DNA of 64,000 nucleotides from FEN-1322 sp041663425 (GTDB lineage Bacteria; Omnitrophota; Gorgyraeia; 2-01-FULL-45-10). The translations under genes were made by a program, and so were the position numbers. Below, piece by piece: positions 1-9,970 of this stretch. The stretch's first letter is position 1. Every line of letters starts with the position of its first letter. The DNA is taken from positions 1 to 64,000 of the forward strand of contig JBAYMS010000004.1 in the NCBI GenBank assembly GCA_041663425.1, written 5' to 3'. The notes under the pieces are model-generated. The model searched no databases. It worked only from the letters and a program-made list of their open reading frames with translations, and was not told the DNA's origin.

Positions 1-568
1 AGACCGCTTATCACAAAGAAGGCGGTATAGCGGTTTTGAAGGGCAACCTATCGCCCGAAGGAGCTGTCATAAAACAGACGGCAGTTTCCGAAAAGATGAT
101 GAAATTTAAAGGCAAGGCAAAAGTTTACGATTCCGAAGAGACCGCGATGGCGGCCATTATGGCGGGAAAGATTAAAAAAGGTGACTGTATTGTCATCCGT
201 TACGAAGGTCCTAAGGGCGGCCCCGGCATGAGAGAGATGTTGTCTCCCACTGCCGCTATAGTTGGAATGGGCCTGGCAGATGATGTTGCGCTTATCACAG
301 ACGGCAGATTCTCCGGCGGGACACAGGGGCCGTGCATCGGGCATATATCGCCTGAAGCTCAGGTCGGAGGCGTTATAGCGATCGTCCAGGATGGTGATGA
401 GATACAGATCGATATCCCGGCCAGGAAGCTGGAGCTTTTAGTCAGCGCGGATGAAATAAAGAAACGAATGTCAATGTGGAGGGCTCCGGAGCCTAAAGAA
501 AAAGAAGGCTATTTGGCGCGTTATGCCAAAGCTGTTTCTTCGGCTAGCGAAGGGGCTATTTTAAAAGC

Positions 569-572
<4 letters not shown>
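1..572 (+). CDS. ilvD: Dihydroxy-acid dehydratase, C-terminal part (partial)
   Basis: This is the 3' end of dihydroxy-acid dehydratase, the iron-sulfur enzyme that converts 2,3-dihydroxy acids to 2-keto acids in valine and isoleucine synthesis. The frame is open from base 3 and the start lies outside the window; about 190 codons remain. Conserved family signatures are visible in order: GNLSPEGAV close to the left edge, GPKGGPGMREML, then DGRFSGGTQGPCIGH, which is the typical C-terminal region of the IlvD/Edd family. A TTG at 36 could be mistaken for a start, but the homology continues upstream of it (frame reads YHKEGGIAV). The TGA stop overlaps the ilvB start in an ATGA, so the two genes look translationally coupled within a branched-chain amino acid operon. 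Confidence 0.96.
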
Positions 573-2245
<1,673 letters not shown>

Positions 2246-2248
2246 ATC

Positions 2249-2764
2249 ATGAAGCACACTATATCGGTTTTAGTTGAGAATAAATTTGGTGTCCTGGCGC
2301 GTATTTCGGGGCTTTTCAGCGCCCGCGGATTCAATATAAGTTCGCTCGCAGTTGGAGAAACGGAAGATCCTACCGTTTCAAGGATGACGATAGTTGTAAA
2401 AGGCGATGACAGAACGCTTGATCAGGTAAAAAAGCAGCTTAATAAGCTTATCGACACGATAAAGGTTGTCGATTTTAAGGAAGGCGAATTTATCGACCGG
2501 GAACTTGTGCTGGTTAAAGTTGCGGTTACTCCTAAGAATAGAAAAGAGGTTCTGGAGGCGATAGAATCGATCGGCGCTAAGATAGAGAACGCTGGCTCAA
2601 AGTCCATCAGTGTTCAAGCGACCGGTGATCACACGAAGATAAAAGCGCTATTGGAGCTCTTGCGGCCGTTCGGAATACTGGAGGTGGTGAGGACCGGCAG
2701 GATCGCGATGAGCGTTGAAGATAAAGGTTTAAAAGTTGAAGGAAAACCAGAAGTAAACGAATAG
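2249..2764 (+). CDS. ilvN: Acetolactate synthase small (regulatory) subunit
   Basis: This is the regulatory subunit that activates IlvB and makes it sensitive to valine feedback. The 171-aa product has an N-terminal ACT domain (roughly residues 1-75; HTISVLVENKFGVLARISGLF and RGFNISSLAVG are typical) and the C-terminal ALS_ss domain with DRELVLVKV and the SGDHTKI-like ATGDHTKIKALLELL stretch. The length matches the long form of the family. It sits 3 bases after ilvB. The valine sensitivity is known for the family and cannot be read from the sequence. Confidence 0.96.
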   Translation: MKHTISVLVENKFGVLARISGLFSARGFNISSLAVGETEDPTVSRMTIVVKGDDRTLDQVKKQLNKLIDTIKVVDFKEGEFIDRELVLVKVAVTPKNRKEVLEAIESIGAKIENAGSKSISVQATGDHTKIKALLELLRPFGILEVVRTGRIAMSVEDKGLKVEGKPEVNE

Positions 2765-2783
2765 GTAGCTAAAAAAATGAAAG

Positions 2784-2804
2784 GCCGAGATCGGAGATCT
2801 CGGC
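2784..2804. other. Perfect hairpin between ilvN and ilvC
   Basis: Bases 2784-2792 (GCCGAGATC) and 2796-2804 (GATCTCGGC) form a perfect 9-bp stem with a 3-base loop. On the + strand it has no T-run behind it, so it is not an ordinary terminator for ilvN. Read on the - strand it is followed by CTTTCATTTTTTT (complement of 2771-2783), which looks like an intrinsic terminator, yet no - strand gene points at it. A processing or mRNA-stability hairpin between ilvN and ilvC is an alternative. Confidence 0.55.
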
Positions 2805-2848
2805 ACTTAGCCAATAACATGGCTGAATAAACTTGGAGGAATAAGGCA

Positions 2849-3841
2849 ATGGCAAAGATCTATTATGACAAGGATGCAGATTTAAATTTATTAAAGGGTA
2901 AAAAAATAGCCGTTATCGGATACGGCATACAGGGGCGCAGTCAGAGTTTGAATCTGCGTGATTCGGGGCTCGATGTTATCGTGAGCGAACTTGCGGGAAC
3001 AGCAAATTACGAACAGGCAAAGAAGGACGGATTTAATCCGGTTACAGCAAAAGAGGCTTCCGCCCAGGCTGACATCATCCAGATATTGACCGAAGACCAC
3101 GTCCAGGCGAAAGTTTACAAGAGCGAAATAGCCGACAACATGAAGAAGGGAAAGACGCTTCTTTTCTCGCACGGTTTCAATATAAGGTTTAAACAGATAA
3201 AACCGAATAAGAAGATCAACGTCATCATGGTCGCTCCTAAAGGACCGGGCGCTTTGGTGCGCAAGATGTACGAAGAGGGTAAGGGAGTTCCTTGCCTGGT
3301 GGCGGTTTATCAGGATGCCACAGGCAATGCAAAGCAGATAGCGCTCGCTTACGCCAAAGGTATCGGCGGGACGAGAGCCGGTGTTATCGAGACGACCTTC
3401 GAAGAGGAGACTGAGACAGATCTTTTCGGCGAGCAGGCAGTTCTCTGCGGCGGAACGAGCGAATTGATCAAAGCAGGATTTGACACGCTGGTCAATGCCG
3501 GTTATCAGCCGGAGATCGCGTATTTTGAAGTTCTTCACGAGCTCAAACTTATCACCGACCTGATTCAGGAAAAAGGTATCAGCGGTATGAGGTCCAGAGT
3601 TTCGAATACCGCTTGCTATGGGGACATCACCCGCGGCAAGAGGATCATCACCGACAAGACCCGCAAAGTGATGGAAAAGATGCTCAAAGAGATAAAGACC
3701 GGTAAATTTGCCAGAGAGTGGATAAAAGAGAACGAAGAGGGCAGGCCCAACTATAATTCGATCATGAAGTCCGAAGCCGAACACAAGATCGAGAAAGTCG
3801 GAGCCGATCTGCGTAAAATGATGCCGTGGATGCAGAAATAA
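2849..3841 (+). CDS. ilvC: Ketol-acid reductoisomerase (class I)
   Basis: The enzyme isomerises and reduces acetolactate to dihydroxyisovalerate, between IlvBN and IlvD in the pathway. At 330 aa it is the short, class I form. The N-terminal Rossmann motif is GYGIQGRSQSLNLRDSG (about residues 24-40), and the C-terminal knotted domain shows ETDLFGEQAVLCGG and SNTACYGDITRG. The loop after the second beta strand reads VSELAGTANYEQA, where NADPH enzymes usually carry GLR..GS.SW; loss of the arginine and gain of a glutamate suggests NADH preference (inference). A good Shine-Dalgarno (GGAGG, 2836-2840) precedes the ATG. Confidence 0.97.
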   Translation: MAKIYYDKDADLNLLKGKKIAVIGYGIQGRSQSLNLRDSGLDVIVSELAGTANYEQAKKDGFNPVTAKEASAQADIIQILTEDHVQAKVYKSEIADNMKKGKTLLFSHGFNIRFKQIKPNKKINVIMVAPKGPGALVRKMYEEGKGVPCLVAVYQDATGNAKQIALAYAKGIGGTRAGVIETTFEEETETDLFGEQAVLCGGTSELIKAGFDTLVNAGYQPEIAYFEVLHELKLITDLIQEKGISGMRSRVSNTACYGDITRGKRIITDKTRKVMEKMLKEIKTGKFAREWIKENEEGRPNYNSIMKSEAEHKIEKVGADLRKMMPWMQK

Positions 3842-3851
3842 GATAAGGGAT

Positions 3852-5372
3852 ATGAACGAAAAGATAATAATATTCGATACAACGCTGCGTGACGGCGAGC
3901 AATCGCCGGGCGCAAGCCTCAACATAAAAGAGAAGCTCGAGATAGCCAGGCAACTGGCTATCTTGGGCGTCGATGTTATTGAGGCAGGATTTCCTATATC
4001 AAGTCCCGGAGATTTTGAATCGGTCAGGACGGTGGCGAAGTCTGTCAAAGGGCCGGTCGTATGCGGCCTGGCGCGCGCTATTGAAAAAGATATTGATGCG
4101 GCGTCTGAGTCGCTGAAACAGGCGGTTCATCCGCGTATCCATGTATTTCTGGCCACCTCGAAGATCCACATGAAATATAAGCTCAAAAAGGCCGAAGACG
4201 AAATACTGAAACTGGCCGTTGCGTCAGTGAAATACGCCAGGAATAAATGCGCCGACATAGAATTTTCACCCGAGGATGCTTCGAGGACGGAGAGAGGGTT
4301 TTTATACAAAGTCGTAGAAGCTGTCATAGCTGCCGGGGCGACCACGGTGAATATACCCGACACGGTAGGATATACTACGCCTTTTGAATTTGCCGATATC
4401 ATTAAGGGTATTAAAGATAACGTGCCCAATATAGATAAATGCGTCATTAGTGTGCATTGCCATAATGACCTGGGGCTGGGTGTTGCAAATTCCTTAGCAG
4501 CAGTATTGAGCGGAGCAAGACAGGTTGAGTGCACAATAAACGGGCTGGGTGAGCGTGCAGGCAATTCTTCTTTAGAAGAAATTGTTATGGCCATCAAGAC
4601 GAGAAATGACATATTTAAAGGAACCTATACAGATATAAATACGAAAGAGTTATATAAGACCAGCCGCCTGGTATCAAAATTGACCGGCATGGTAGTGCAG
4701 CCGAACAAGGCGATAATAGGATCGAACGCTTTCAGCCACGAATCCGGAATACATCAGGACGGCGTTTTAAAGGAACGTATCACTTACGAGATCATGAAAC
4801 CGGAAGATGTGGGTTTTGAAGAGACTCGTCTTGTTTTAGGTAAACATTCCGGCAGGCATGCCTTCGGAGAACGGCTGAAGAAGCTGGGTTTTGAGCTGAA
4901 CAAAGAAGAGCTGGACGCCGCTTTTGACAGATTTAAAGCGCTGGCGGATAAGAAGAAGGAGATATTTGACGAAGATCTTGAGACCATAGTTAACGAAGAG
5001 ATATCTAAGATACCCGAGAAATTTCACCTGCTCCATTTCTATATTTCTTCGGGTGATGAGGTAAAGCCGACCGCTACGATAAAATTAAAATTTAATAACA
5101 AAGTTCTCGAAACAACTTCGACAGGAGACGGCCCTGTTGATGCTTGCTATAAAGCTATAGACAAGGTCGCAGGCTCTGCCGGGAAATTGTTGGATTATCA
5201 GATAAGGTCTGTTACCAGCGGCAAAGATGCGCTGGGAGAAGTTTCGGTGAAGATATCGTCCAAGGGCGGCATAGTATCGGGCCGCGGCGCCAGCACAGAT
5301 ATTATCGAGGCTAGCGTTAAGGCGTATGTCAACGCCGTAAACAAACTTGTCTATAAGAGTCATAAGCCCTGA
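3852..5372 (+). CDS. leuA: 2-isopropylmalate synthase
   Basis: This enzyme condenses acetyl-CoA with 2-ketoisovalerate, the first committed step of leucine synthesis. The 506-aa product has the HMGL-like TIM barrel with DTTLRDGEQSPG (residues 9-20), the metal-binding HCHNDLG, the glycine-rich NGLGERAGN, and HESGIHQDG. It also has a C-terminal LeuA regulatory domain (roughly 370-500), which separates it from homocitrate and citramalate synthases that lack it. It follows ilvC by 10 bases, so valine and leucine genes are linked. leuB, leuC and leuD are not in the window. Confidence 0.96.
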   Translation: MNEKIIIFDTTLRDGEQSPGASLNIKEKLEIARQLAILGVDVIEAGFPISSPGDFESVRTVAKSVKGPVVCGLARAIEKDIDAASESLKQAVHPRIHVFLATSKIHMKYKLKKAEDEILKLAVASVKYARNKCADIEFSPEDASRTERGFLYKVVEAVIAAGATTVNIPDTVGYTTPFEFADIIKGIKDNVPNIDKCVISVHCHNDLGLGVANSLAAVLSGARQVECTINGLGERAGNSSLEEIVMAIKTRNDIFKGTYTDINTKELYKTSRLVSKLTGMVVQPNKAIIGSNAFSHESGIHQDGVLKERITYEIMKPEDVGFEETRLVLGKHSGRHAFGERLKKLGFELNKEELDAAFDRFKALADKKKEIFDEDLETIVNEEISKIPEKFHLLHFYISSGDEVKPTATIKLKFNNKVLETTSTGDGPVDACYKAIDKVAGSAGKLLDYQIRSVTSGKDALGEVSVKISSKGGIVSGRGASTDIIEASVKAYVNAVNKLVYKSHKP

Positions 5373-5378
5373 AATTAA

Positions 5379-6236
5379 ATGCTAAAACAAAAATACGGCC
5401 TTATAGGCCACCCCGTAAAGCATTCGCTTTCGCCGGCCATGCAGAACGCTGCCTTTGGCGCGCTGGGCATTAACGCCGAATATTTTTTGTATGATGTTGA
5501 ACCGGAAAAACTGGAAGGGTTCTTAAAAGATGCCCGTTCCGGCAATATATCGGGTTTCAATGTTACCGTTCCCCATAAAATAAAAACAAAAGAATATCTG
5601 GAGCGCAAAGGTTTGCTTGATGAGAACGCCAGACGGCTGGGCGCTGTAAATACGATAAAGATATGTGAGGACGGCAAGCTTTGCGGGTACAATACCGACG
5701 GCCCCGGATTTTACCGTTCGCTCGTCGAAGATCTGAAGTTTGAGCCTGAAGGCAAAGATATATTTGTCCTGGGGGCTGGCGGAGCGGCGCATGCGGTTAT
5801 AATGTATCTGGGTAACGGGCCTAAGAATATATTTGTATTCGATATAGATAAGGCAAAAACCGACGATCTGCAAGAACATTACAAAAGGTATTTTGACGGC
5901 AACAGGCTTACGATAGTTAACAGTAATAATTTTAAAGATAAACTTAAAATTTCCAGCCTTCTTATAAATACCACTCCTGTGGGAATGAAAGAATCCGACC
6001 CGTCGCCCGTGGACACATCTTTGCTCCATTACGGGCTTTATGTTTACGATCTTGTATATAATCGTCCTGCAACAGAGCTTGTAAAAAAAGCGACTTCGCT
6101 GAAATTGCATGCCACAACAGGCCTCGGTATGTTGCTTTATCAGGGCGCTATAGCCTTTGAGATATGGACAGGAGCTAAGGCGCCGGTAGCTGTCATGAAG
6201 AAGGCCCTTAAAGAAGCTTTAAAAAATAAGAAATAG
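5379..6236 (+). CDS. aroE: Shikimate dehydrogenase
   Basis: It reduces 3-dehydroshikimate to shikimate with NADPH. The 285-aa protein shows the substrate-binding HSLSPAMQN (from residue 15), the catalytic-lysine region NVTVPHK, AVNTI and YNTDGPG, then the nucleotide-binding LGAGGAAHAV (about 132-141) and the C-terminal DLVYN and GLGMLLYQGA. All are conserved in AroE. It follows leuA after 6 bases and starts the shikimate block that continues, after a prepilin peptidase gene, with aroC and aroK. Confidence 0.95.
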   Translation: MLKQKYGLIGHPVKHSLSPAMQNAAFGALGINAEYFLYDVEPEKLEGFLKDARSGNISGFNVTVPHKIKTKEYLERKGLLDENARRLGAVNTIKICEDGKLCGYNTDGPGFYRSLVEDLKFEPEGKDIFVLGAGGAAHAVIMYLGNGPKNIFVFDIDKAKTDDLQEHYKRYFDGNRLTIVNSNNFKDKLKISSLLINTTPVGMKESDPSPVDTSLLHYGLYVYDLVYNRPATELVKKATSLKLHATTGLGMLLYQGAIAFEIWTGAKAPVAVMKKALKEALKNKK

Positions 6237-6252
6237 AGAATAGCGAGGTAAT

Positions 6253-7029
6253 GTGTCGGCGATCTTCGTTTTTGTTTTCGGGATGATCCTGGGAAGTTTT
6301 TTAAATGTCTGCATTTACAGAATGCCGAAGAAAGAGTCGGTTGTATTTCCGGCTTCGCACTGTCCCAAATGCGGGAAAAATATTTTCTGGTTCGACAATG
6401 TCCCGCTCCTGAGCTATTTAGTACTCAGGGGGAAATGCAGGTTTTGTAAGGCGGGGATATCGGTTAAATATCCGATCGTCGAGCTTTTGACGGCGTTTTT
6501 GCTTACAGCGCTATTCGTAACTTTTGGCATAACACCTAAATTCTTCGCGTATTCTTTTATGTCCTGCGGTCTTATAGCTGCGACTTTTATAGATTTTGAA
6601 ATACAGGAGATACCTGACGAAATATCCGTAGGCGGCACTATCGCGGGGCTTTTGCTGGCGGCATTGTTTCCGTCGATACTTGACACTGCTACAAGGATTG
6701 CGAGCATTACCAATTCGCTCATGGGTGCGGTTACCGGAGGCGGGATCATATTTCTGCTGGGATTTTTCGGCAAACTTGCATTTAAAAAGGATGCGATGGG
6801 CGGCGGCGATGTTAAGCTGATGGCTATGATAGGTTCGATCGTCGGCGTAAAGATGGTCATCCTGACATTTTTCATAGCGCCTTTTTTAGGAGTAGTGCCG
6901 GGGATCGTTTCAAAGATAAAGGACGGCGCTGAAACTATTCCATACGGGCCGTTCCTGTCTGCGGCTGCATTGATATCTATATTTTTCGGTAATAAGATCT
7001 TGGGGTTTTTGTTCGGCGGATTAATTTAA
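6253..7029 (+). CDS. pilD: Prepilin peptidase (type IV leader peptidase)
   Basis: This is an inner-membrane aspartic protease that cleaves and N-methylates type IV pilin or type II pseudopilin precursors. The 258-aa product has an N-terminal domain with two CxxC pairs (CPKCG and CRFCKAG) around a short cytoplasmic loop, then several membrane segments. The catalytic aspartates are in FIDFEIQEIPDE and GGGDVKLMA, as in the A24 peptidase family. It begins with GTG after GAGG; an ATG two bases upstream is in another frame. It separates aroE from aroC, and no pilin gene is nearby, so its substrates lie elsewhere. Confidence 0.93.
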   Translation: MSAIFVFVFGMILGSFLNVCIYRMPKKESVVFPASHCPKCGKNIFWFDNVPLLSYLVLRGKCRFCKAGISVKYPIVELLTAFLLTALFVTFGITPKFFAYSFMSCGLIAATFIDFEIQEIPDEISVGGTIAGLLLAALFPSILDTATRIASITNSLMGAVTGGGIIFLLGFFGKLAFKKDAMGGGDVKLMAMIGSIVGVKMVILTFFIAPFLGVVPGIVSKIKDGAETIPYGPFLSAAALISIFFGNKILGFLFGGLI

Positions 7030-7033
7030 AAAT

Positions 7034-7107
7034 GTCCCTCGGCGCGGCCGACAGTCAGATCATGGCCTTGCTCGGGACGATTTACCAGATTTGGACAATA
7101 GTAAATC
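7034..7107 (+). other. Structured leader in front of aroC
   Basis: The 87-base gap between the prepilin peptidase gene and aroC holds two inverted repeats. GTCCC (7034-7038) can pair with GGGAC (7074-7078), with GGCC (7046-7049) pairing GGCC (7064-7067) inside it. GATTTAC (7079-7085) pairs perfectly with GTAAATC (7101-7107) directly before the GGAGGG ribosome binding site (7108-7113). No convincing promoter or T-run was found, so the role (RBS accessibility, processing) is open. Confidence 0.4.
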
Positions 7108-7116
7108 GGAGGGTTT

Positions 7117-8241
7117 ATGCTCAGATATATGACAAGCGGAGAATCTCACGGCAAATGTGTTCTTGCGATACTGGACGGAATGCCGGCAGGGCTTAAAATA
7201 GACGAGGCGTCTGTAAATAAAGAGCTTTTCAGACGCATGCAGGGTTATGGCCGCGGAGCGCGCATGAAGATCGAAGCTGATAAAGTGGAGATATTGTCCG
7301 GTGTGAGGAAATCCGTAACTATAGGCAGCCCAATATCTGTAATGATAAAGAACGTGGATCAGTCGATAGATAAGCTTCCGGTCATTCTCGATCCCAGACC
7401 AGGGCATGCCGACCTTACGGGTGCAATAAAATATAACCTGAATGATGTCAGGAGCGTTCTTGAGCGCGCCAGTGCCAGGGAGACAGTAGCCAGGGTAAGC
7501 GTCGGGGCTATCTGTAAAATATTGTTAGCTGAATTCGGTATCCGTATAACAAGCCATGTGACAGGCATAGGCGATATAACATCTAAGCCGAGTGGATTTA
7601 GTTTCGATAAGATATTGTCAAGAGCTGAGGCGTCTTCGGTGCGATGTGTCGATCCGGCTGCGTCAGAATTGATGTGCAAAGAGATCGATAAGGCTATGGC
7701 TGACGGCGATACGCTGGGCGGGACATTTGAGGTTGTGGCTAACGGCGTTCCTCCGGGGCTCGGCACTTATGTTCAGTGGGACAGAAGGCTCGATAGTATG
7801 CTTGCCGGTGCGATAATGTCTATACAGGCGATAAAAGGAGTCAGCATCGGCGCCGGGTTTGAAGCTGCCGGTATGCGCGGCTCCGCAGTGCATGACGAAA
7901 TATTTTATTCAAAAGCTAAAGGATTTTTCAGAAATACAAATCAGGCGGGCGGTATCGAAGGCGGTATGAGTAACGGTGAGGATATTGTAATAACCGCCGC
8001 TATGAAGCCTATCGCTACGCTTAAAAAACCGCTTTCAAGCATAAATATCAAGACTAAGAAGGCTTTTAAGGCTACGGTAGAGCGTTCGGATGTATGCGCA
8101 GTGCCGGCGGCAGGTGTGGTGGCCGAGAGCGTGGCTGCTGTGGAGATCGCCAATGCGATGATCTTGAAGTTTGGCGGCGATTCGGTCGGTGAGATGCTGC
8201 GCAATTATAGTGAATACTTAAAACAGGTGGCGGAATTTTAA
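7117..8241 (+). CDS. aroC: Chorismate synthase
   Basis: It converts 5-enolpyruvylshikimate 3-phosphate to chorismate using reduced FMN, the last shared step for aromatic compounds. The 374-aa length is typical. Motifs seen are GESHG (residues 8-12), the arginine-rich YGRGARMKIE, RPGHADLTGAIKY, and the signature ERASARETVARV; the C-terminal SDVCAVPAAGVV is also conserved. A strong GGAGGG ribosome binding site precedes the ATG. It abuts aroK with no spacer. Confidence 0.97.
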   Translation: MLRYMTSGESHGKCVLAILDGMPAGLKIDEASVNKELFRRMQGYGRGARMKIEADKVEILSGVRKSVTIGSPISVMIKNVDQSIDKLPVILDPRPGHADLTGAIKYNLNDVRSVLERASARETVARVSVGAICKILLAEFGIRITSHVTGIGDITSKPSGFSFDKILSRAEASSVRCVDPAASELMCKEIDKAMADGDTLGGTFEVVANGVPPGLGTYVQWDRRLDSMLAGAIMSIQAIKGVSIGAGFEAAGMRGSAVHDEIFYSKAKGFFRNTNQAGGIEGGMSNGEDIVITAAMKPIATLKKPLSSINIKTKKAFKATVERSDVCAVPAAGVVAESVAAVEIANAMILKFGGDSVGEMLRNYSEYLKQVAEF

Positions 8242-8742
8242 ATGAAGAACATAGTCCTTGTCGGATTTATGGGCACTGGAAAGACGACCATAGCTATTCA
8301 GCTTGCAAATAAGCTCGGCATGCGTTATGTTTCGACCGATGACATGATAGAGAAGCGGGAGAAGCGGACTATAAACGAGATCTTCACAAAGAGCGGGGAG
8401 GAATATTTCCGTGATGTGGAGAGCGACGTTGTCCGCGAGATCTCGCAGGCCGAAGGACTGGTAGTAGACGCCGGCGGCGGGGTGGTCATCAGGGAGGAAA
8501 ACCTGGTCAATCTTAAATCGAGCGGCATAGTTATCTGTCTTACAGCCGATGAAGATACGATAATGGAGCGGACGAAAAAGTATAAACACAGGCCGCTTCT
8601 TAATGTCGAGGATCCAAAGCAGAAAATCCGGGCGCTTCTTGCGAAGAGAGCGCCTTTTTATGCTAAGGCTGATCATTTTATAGATACCGGTGAGTTTACA
8701 GCCAGGCAGGTTATAGAAAAAATTGAGGCTATTGTGAAATGA
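8242..8742 (+). CDS. aroK: Shikimate kinase
   Basis: It phosphorylates shikimate with ATP. The 166-aa protein begins with the Walker A loop GFMGTGKTT (residues 8-16), followed by the shikimate-binding DDMIEKRE, the FRDVE stretch and GGG in VDAGGGVV, and a lid region with HRPLLN. It follows the aroC stop directly and its own stop overlaps the next gene by four bases (ATGA). Its partner enzymes aroE and aroC are just upstream; aroA and aroB are not in the window. Confidence 0.95.
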   Translation: MKNIVLVGFMGTGKTTIAIQLANKLGMRYVSTDDMIEKREKRTINEIFTKSGEEYFRDVESDVVREISQAEGLVVDAGGGVVIREENLVNLKSSGIVICLTADEDTIMERTKKYKHRPLLNVEDPKQKIRALLAKRAPFYAKADHFIDTGEFTARQVIEKIEAIVK

Positions 8743-9056
8743 GCAGAAAAGCGCGTTTGTGGACCGGGATGACGCTTATTGTAATATTAGCGTTCAACTA
8801 TGGTATTTTCGGTTTTCCTTTGATAAGAAAAGCTCTTTCGCTCAACGATAAAGCGACGACGATACTGATGACGAAGATAAAGACGGGCAATGCCCTCAGA
8901 AGTTCGTCAGAAGAGGAATATATACTTGATATTTTCAGGCGCGAAAAGGAAGCTATCACACGTAAGTTGATAGTCCTTAACGCGGTCAGCCTGACGGTTG
9001 TGATCCTGATAGTAAGCTGGACGATGTTCGGGTTGGTTGTAAATAAGAAGAAATGA
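8739..9056 (+). CDS. Small membrane protein of unknown function (two membrane segments)
   Basis: I do not recognise this 105-aa protein. It has one hydrophobic segment near the N-terminus (about residues 9-27, TLIVILAFNYGIFGFPL) and one near the C-terminus (about 80-99, VSLTVVILIVSWTMFGLVV). Between them lies a charged, helical stretch (SSEEEYILDIFRREKEAI), and it ends in a lysine tail. This suggests a hairpin-like inner membrane protein with an approx. 45-residue soluble loop. It overlaps aroK by 4 bases and dprA by 4 bases, so it is translated as part of the same operon and is unlikely to be spurious. Confidence 0.75.
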   Translation: MSRKARLWTGMTLIVILAFNYGIFGFPLIRKALSLNDKATTILMTKIKTGNALRSSSEEEYILDIFRREKEAITRKLIVLNAVSLTVVILIVSWTMFGLVVNKKK

Positions 9057-9970
9057 GAATGGCTATACGGAAGATTACATTAAGTGATGCGGAATATCCG
9101 AAGAATTTACGGAATATGCATACGCCGCCGAAACAATTGTATGTCAATGGCGACTTGCTGGAGCGTGACGAGGTCGCGGTAGCGATCGTCGGCTCACGGC
9201 GCGCATCGGTCTATGGGCTTGAAACTGCTGAGAAGTTCGGATTTGAGCTTGCCGCGCGGGGAGTGACGGTGGTCAGCGGTATGGCGATCGGTATCGACTC
9301 GGCCGCACACAAAGGTGCGCTCAAAGCCAAAGGCAGGACGATAGCGGTAATGGGCAGCGGGCATAACGTTATCTATCCGCCGCAGAATAAGAAATTGTAC
9401 GAAGAGATCATAAGCAGCGGTGCGGTCGTAACGGAATACGACAATGACATGGAAGCGTTGCCGTACCATTTTCCGGCGCGCAATCGTATCATAAGCGGCC
9501 TTTCTCTGGGTATAGTAGTTGTCGAGGCGGCCAGGAATTCAGGAGCGCTTATTACGGCGAACTTTGCGGCCGAGCAGGGCAGGACGGTGTTTGCGGTTCC
9601 GGGCAAAGTTTCGTCAAGCACTAGCTCAGGCACCAATGAACTTATTAAAGACGGCGCCTGTCTTATTCAGTCAGTCGATGACATATTACAGGAGTTGGCT
9701 ATCGTGCAGGTCGGTCAGGTCGGCGGCGAGGTAAAAGAATCGCTGGATAAAAAGATATCGAAACAGACCAGGGCATATATTTATAATTCTCTGACCGATG
9801 ACGAACGGAAAGTATATAAAAATTTATCAGATGAGCCGATGTATATAGACGACATTTTAGAAAAAGCAGGCATGGAGCATGCTGCGGTATCGAAAGTGTT
9901 GCTTAATTTAGAATTGAAGAAGCTGATTTCGCAGCTTCCAGGCAAGCAATTTATACGAAAGGAAAATTAA
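9053..9970 (+). CDS. dprA: DNA-processing protein DprA
   Basis: DprA binds incoming single-stranded DNA in natural transformation and loads RecA. The 305-aa product contains the Rossmann-like DprA/Smf core: AIVGSRRASVYG, SGMAIGIDSAAHKGAL, MGSGHNVIYPPQN, ARNRIISGLS and the NSGALITANFA and SGTNELIKDGA signatures. A C-terminal winged-helix segment (about 245-303, ending LISQLPGKQFIRK) is present. The N-terminal SAM-like domain of longer DprA proteins is missing, which is common. It is followed by topA with a one-base overlap, a frequent bacterial order. Confidence 0.94.
   Translation: MRMAIRKITLSDAEYPKNLRNMHTPPKQLYVNGDLLERDEVAVAIVGSRRASVYGLETAEKFGFELAARGVTVVSGMAIGIDSAAHKGALKAKGRTIAVMGSGHNVIYPPQNKKLYEEIISSGAVVTEYDNDMEALPYHFPARNRIISGLSLGIVVVEAARNSGALITANFAAEQGRTVFAVPGKVSSSTSSGTNELIKDGACLIQSVDDILQELAIVQVGQVGGEVKESLDKKISKQTRAYIYNSLTDDERKVYKNLSDEPMYIDDILEKAGMEHAAVSKVLLNLELKKLISQLPGKQFIRKEN

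Noticed and set aside
2777..2830. 17-codon frame (MKGRDRRSRHLANNMAE) between ilvN and ilvC as an attenuator leader peptide
   Set aside because: It has no run of Leu, Ile or Val codons and no downstream terminator, and its composition is imposed by the hairpin.
2891..4048. Long minus-strand open frame (385 codons) opposite ilvC and the start of leuA
   Set aside because: It overlaps two certain genes, has no recognisable motif, and mirrors their codon pattern; it is a shadow frame.
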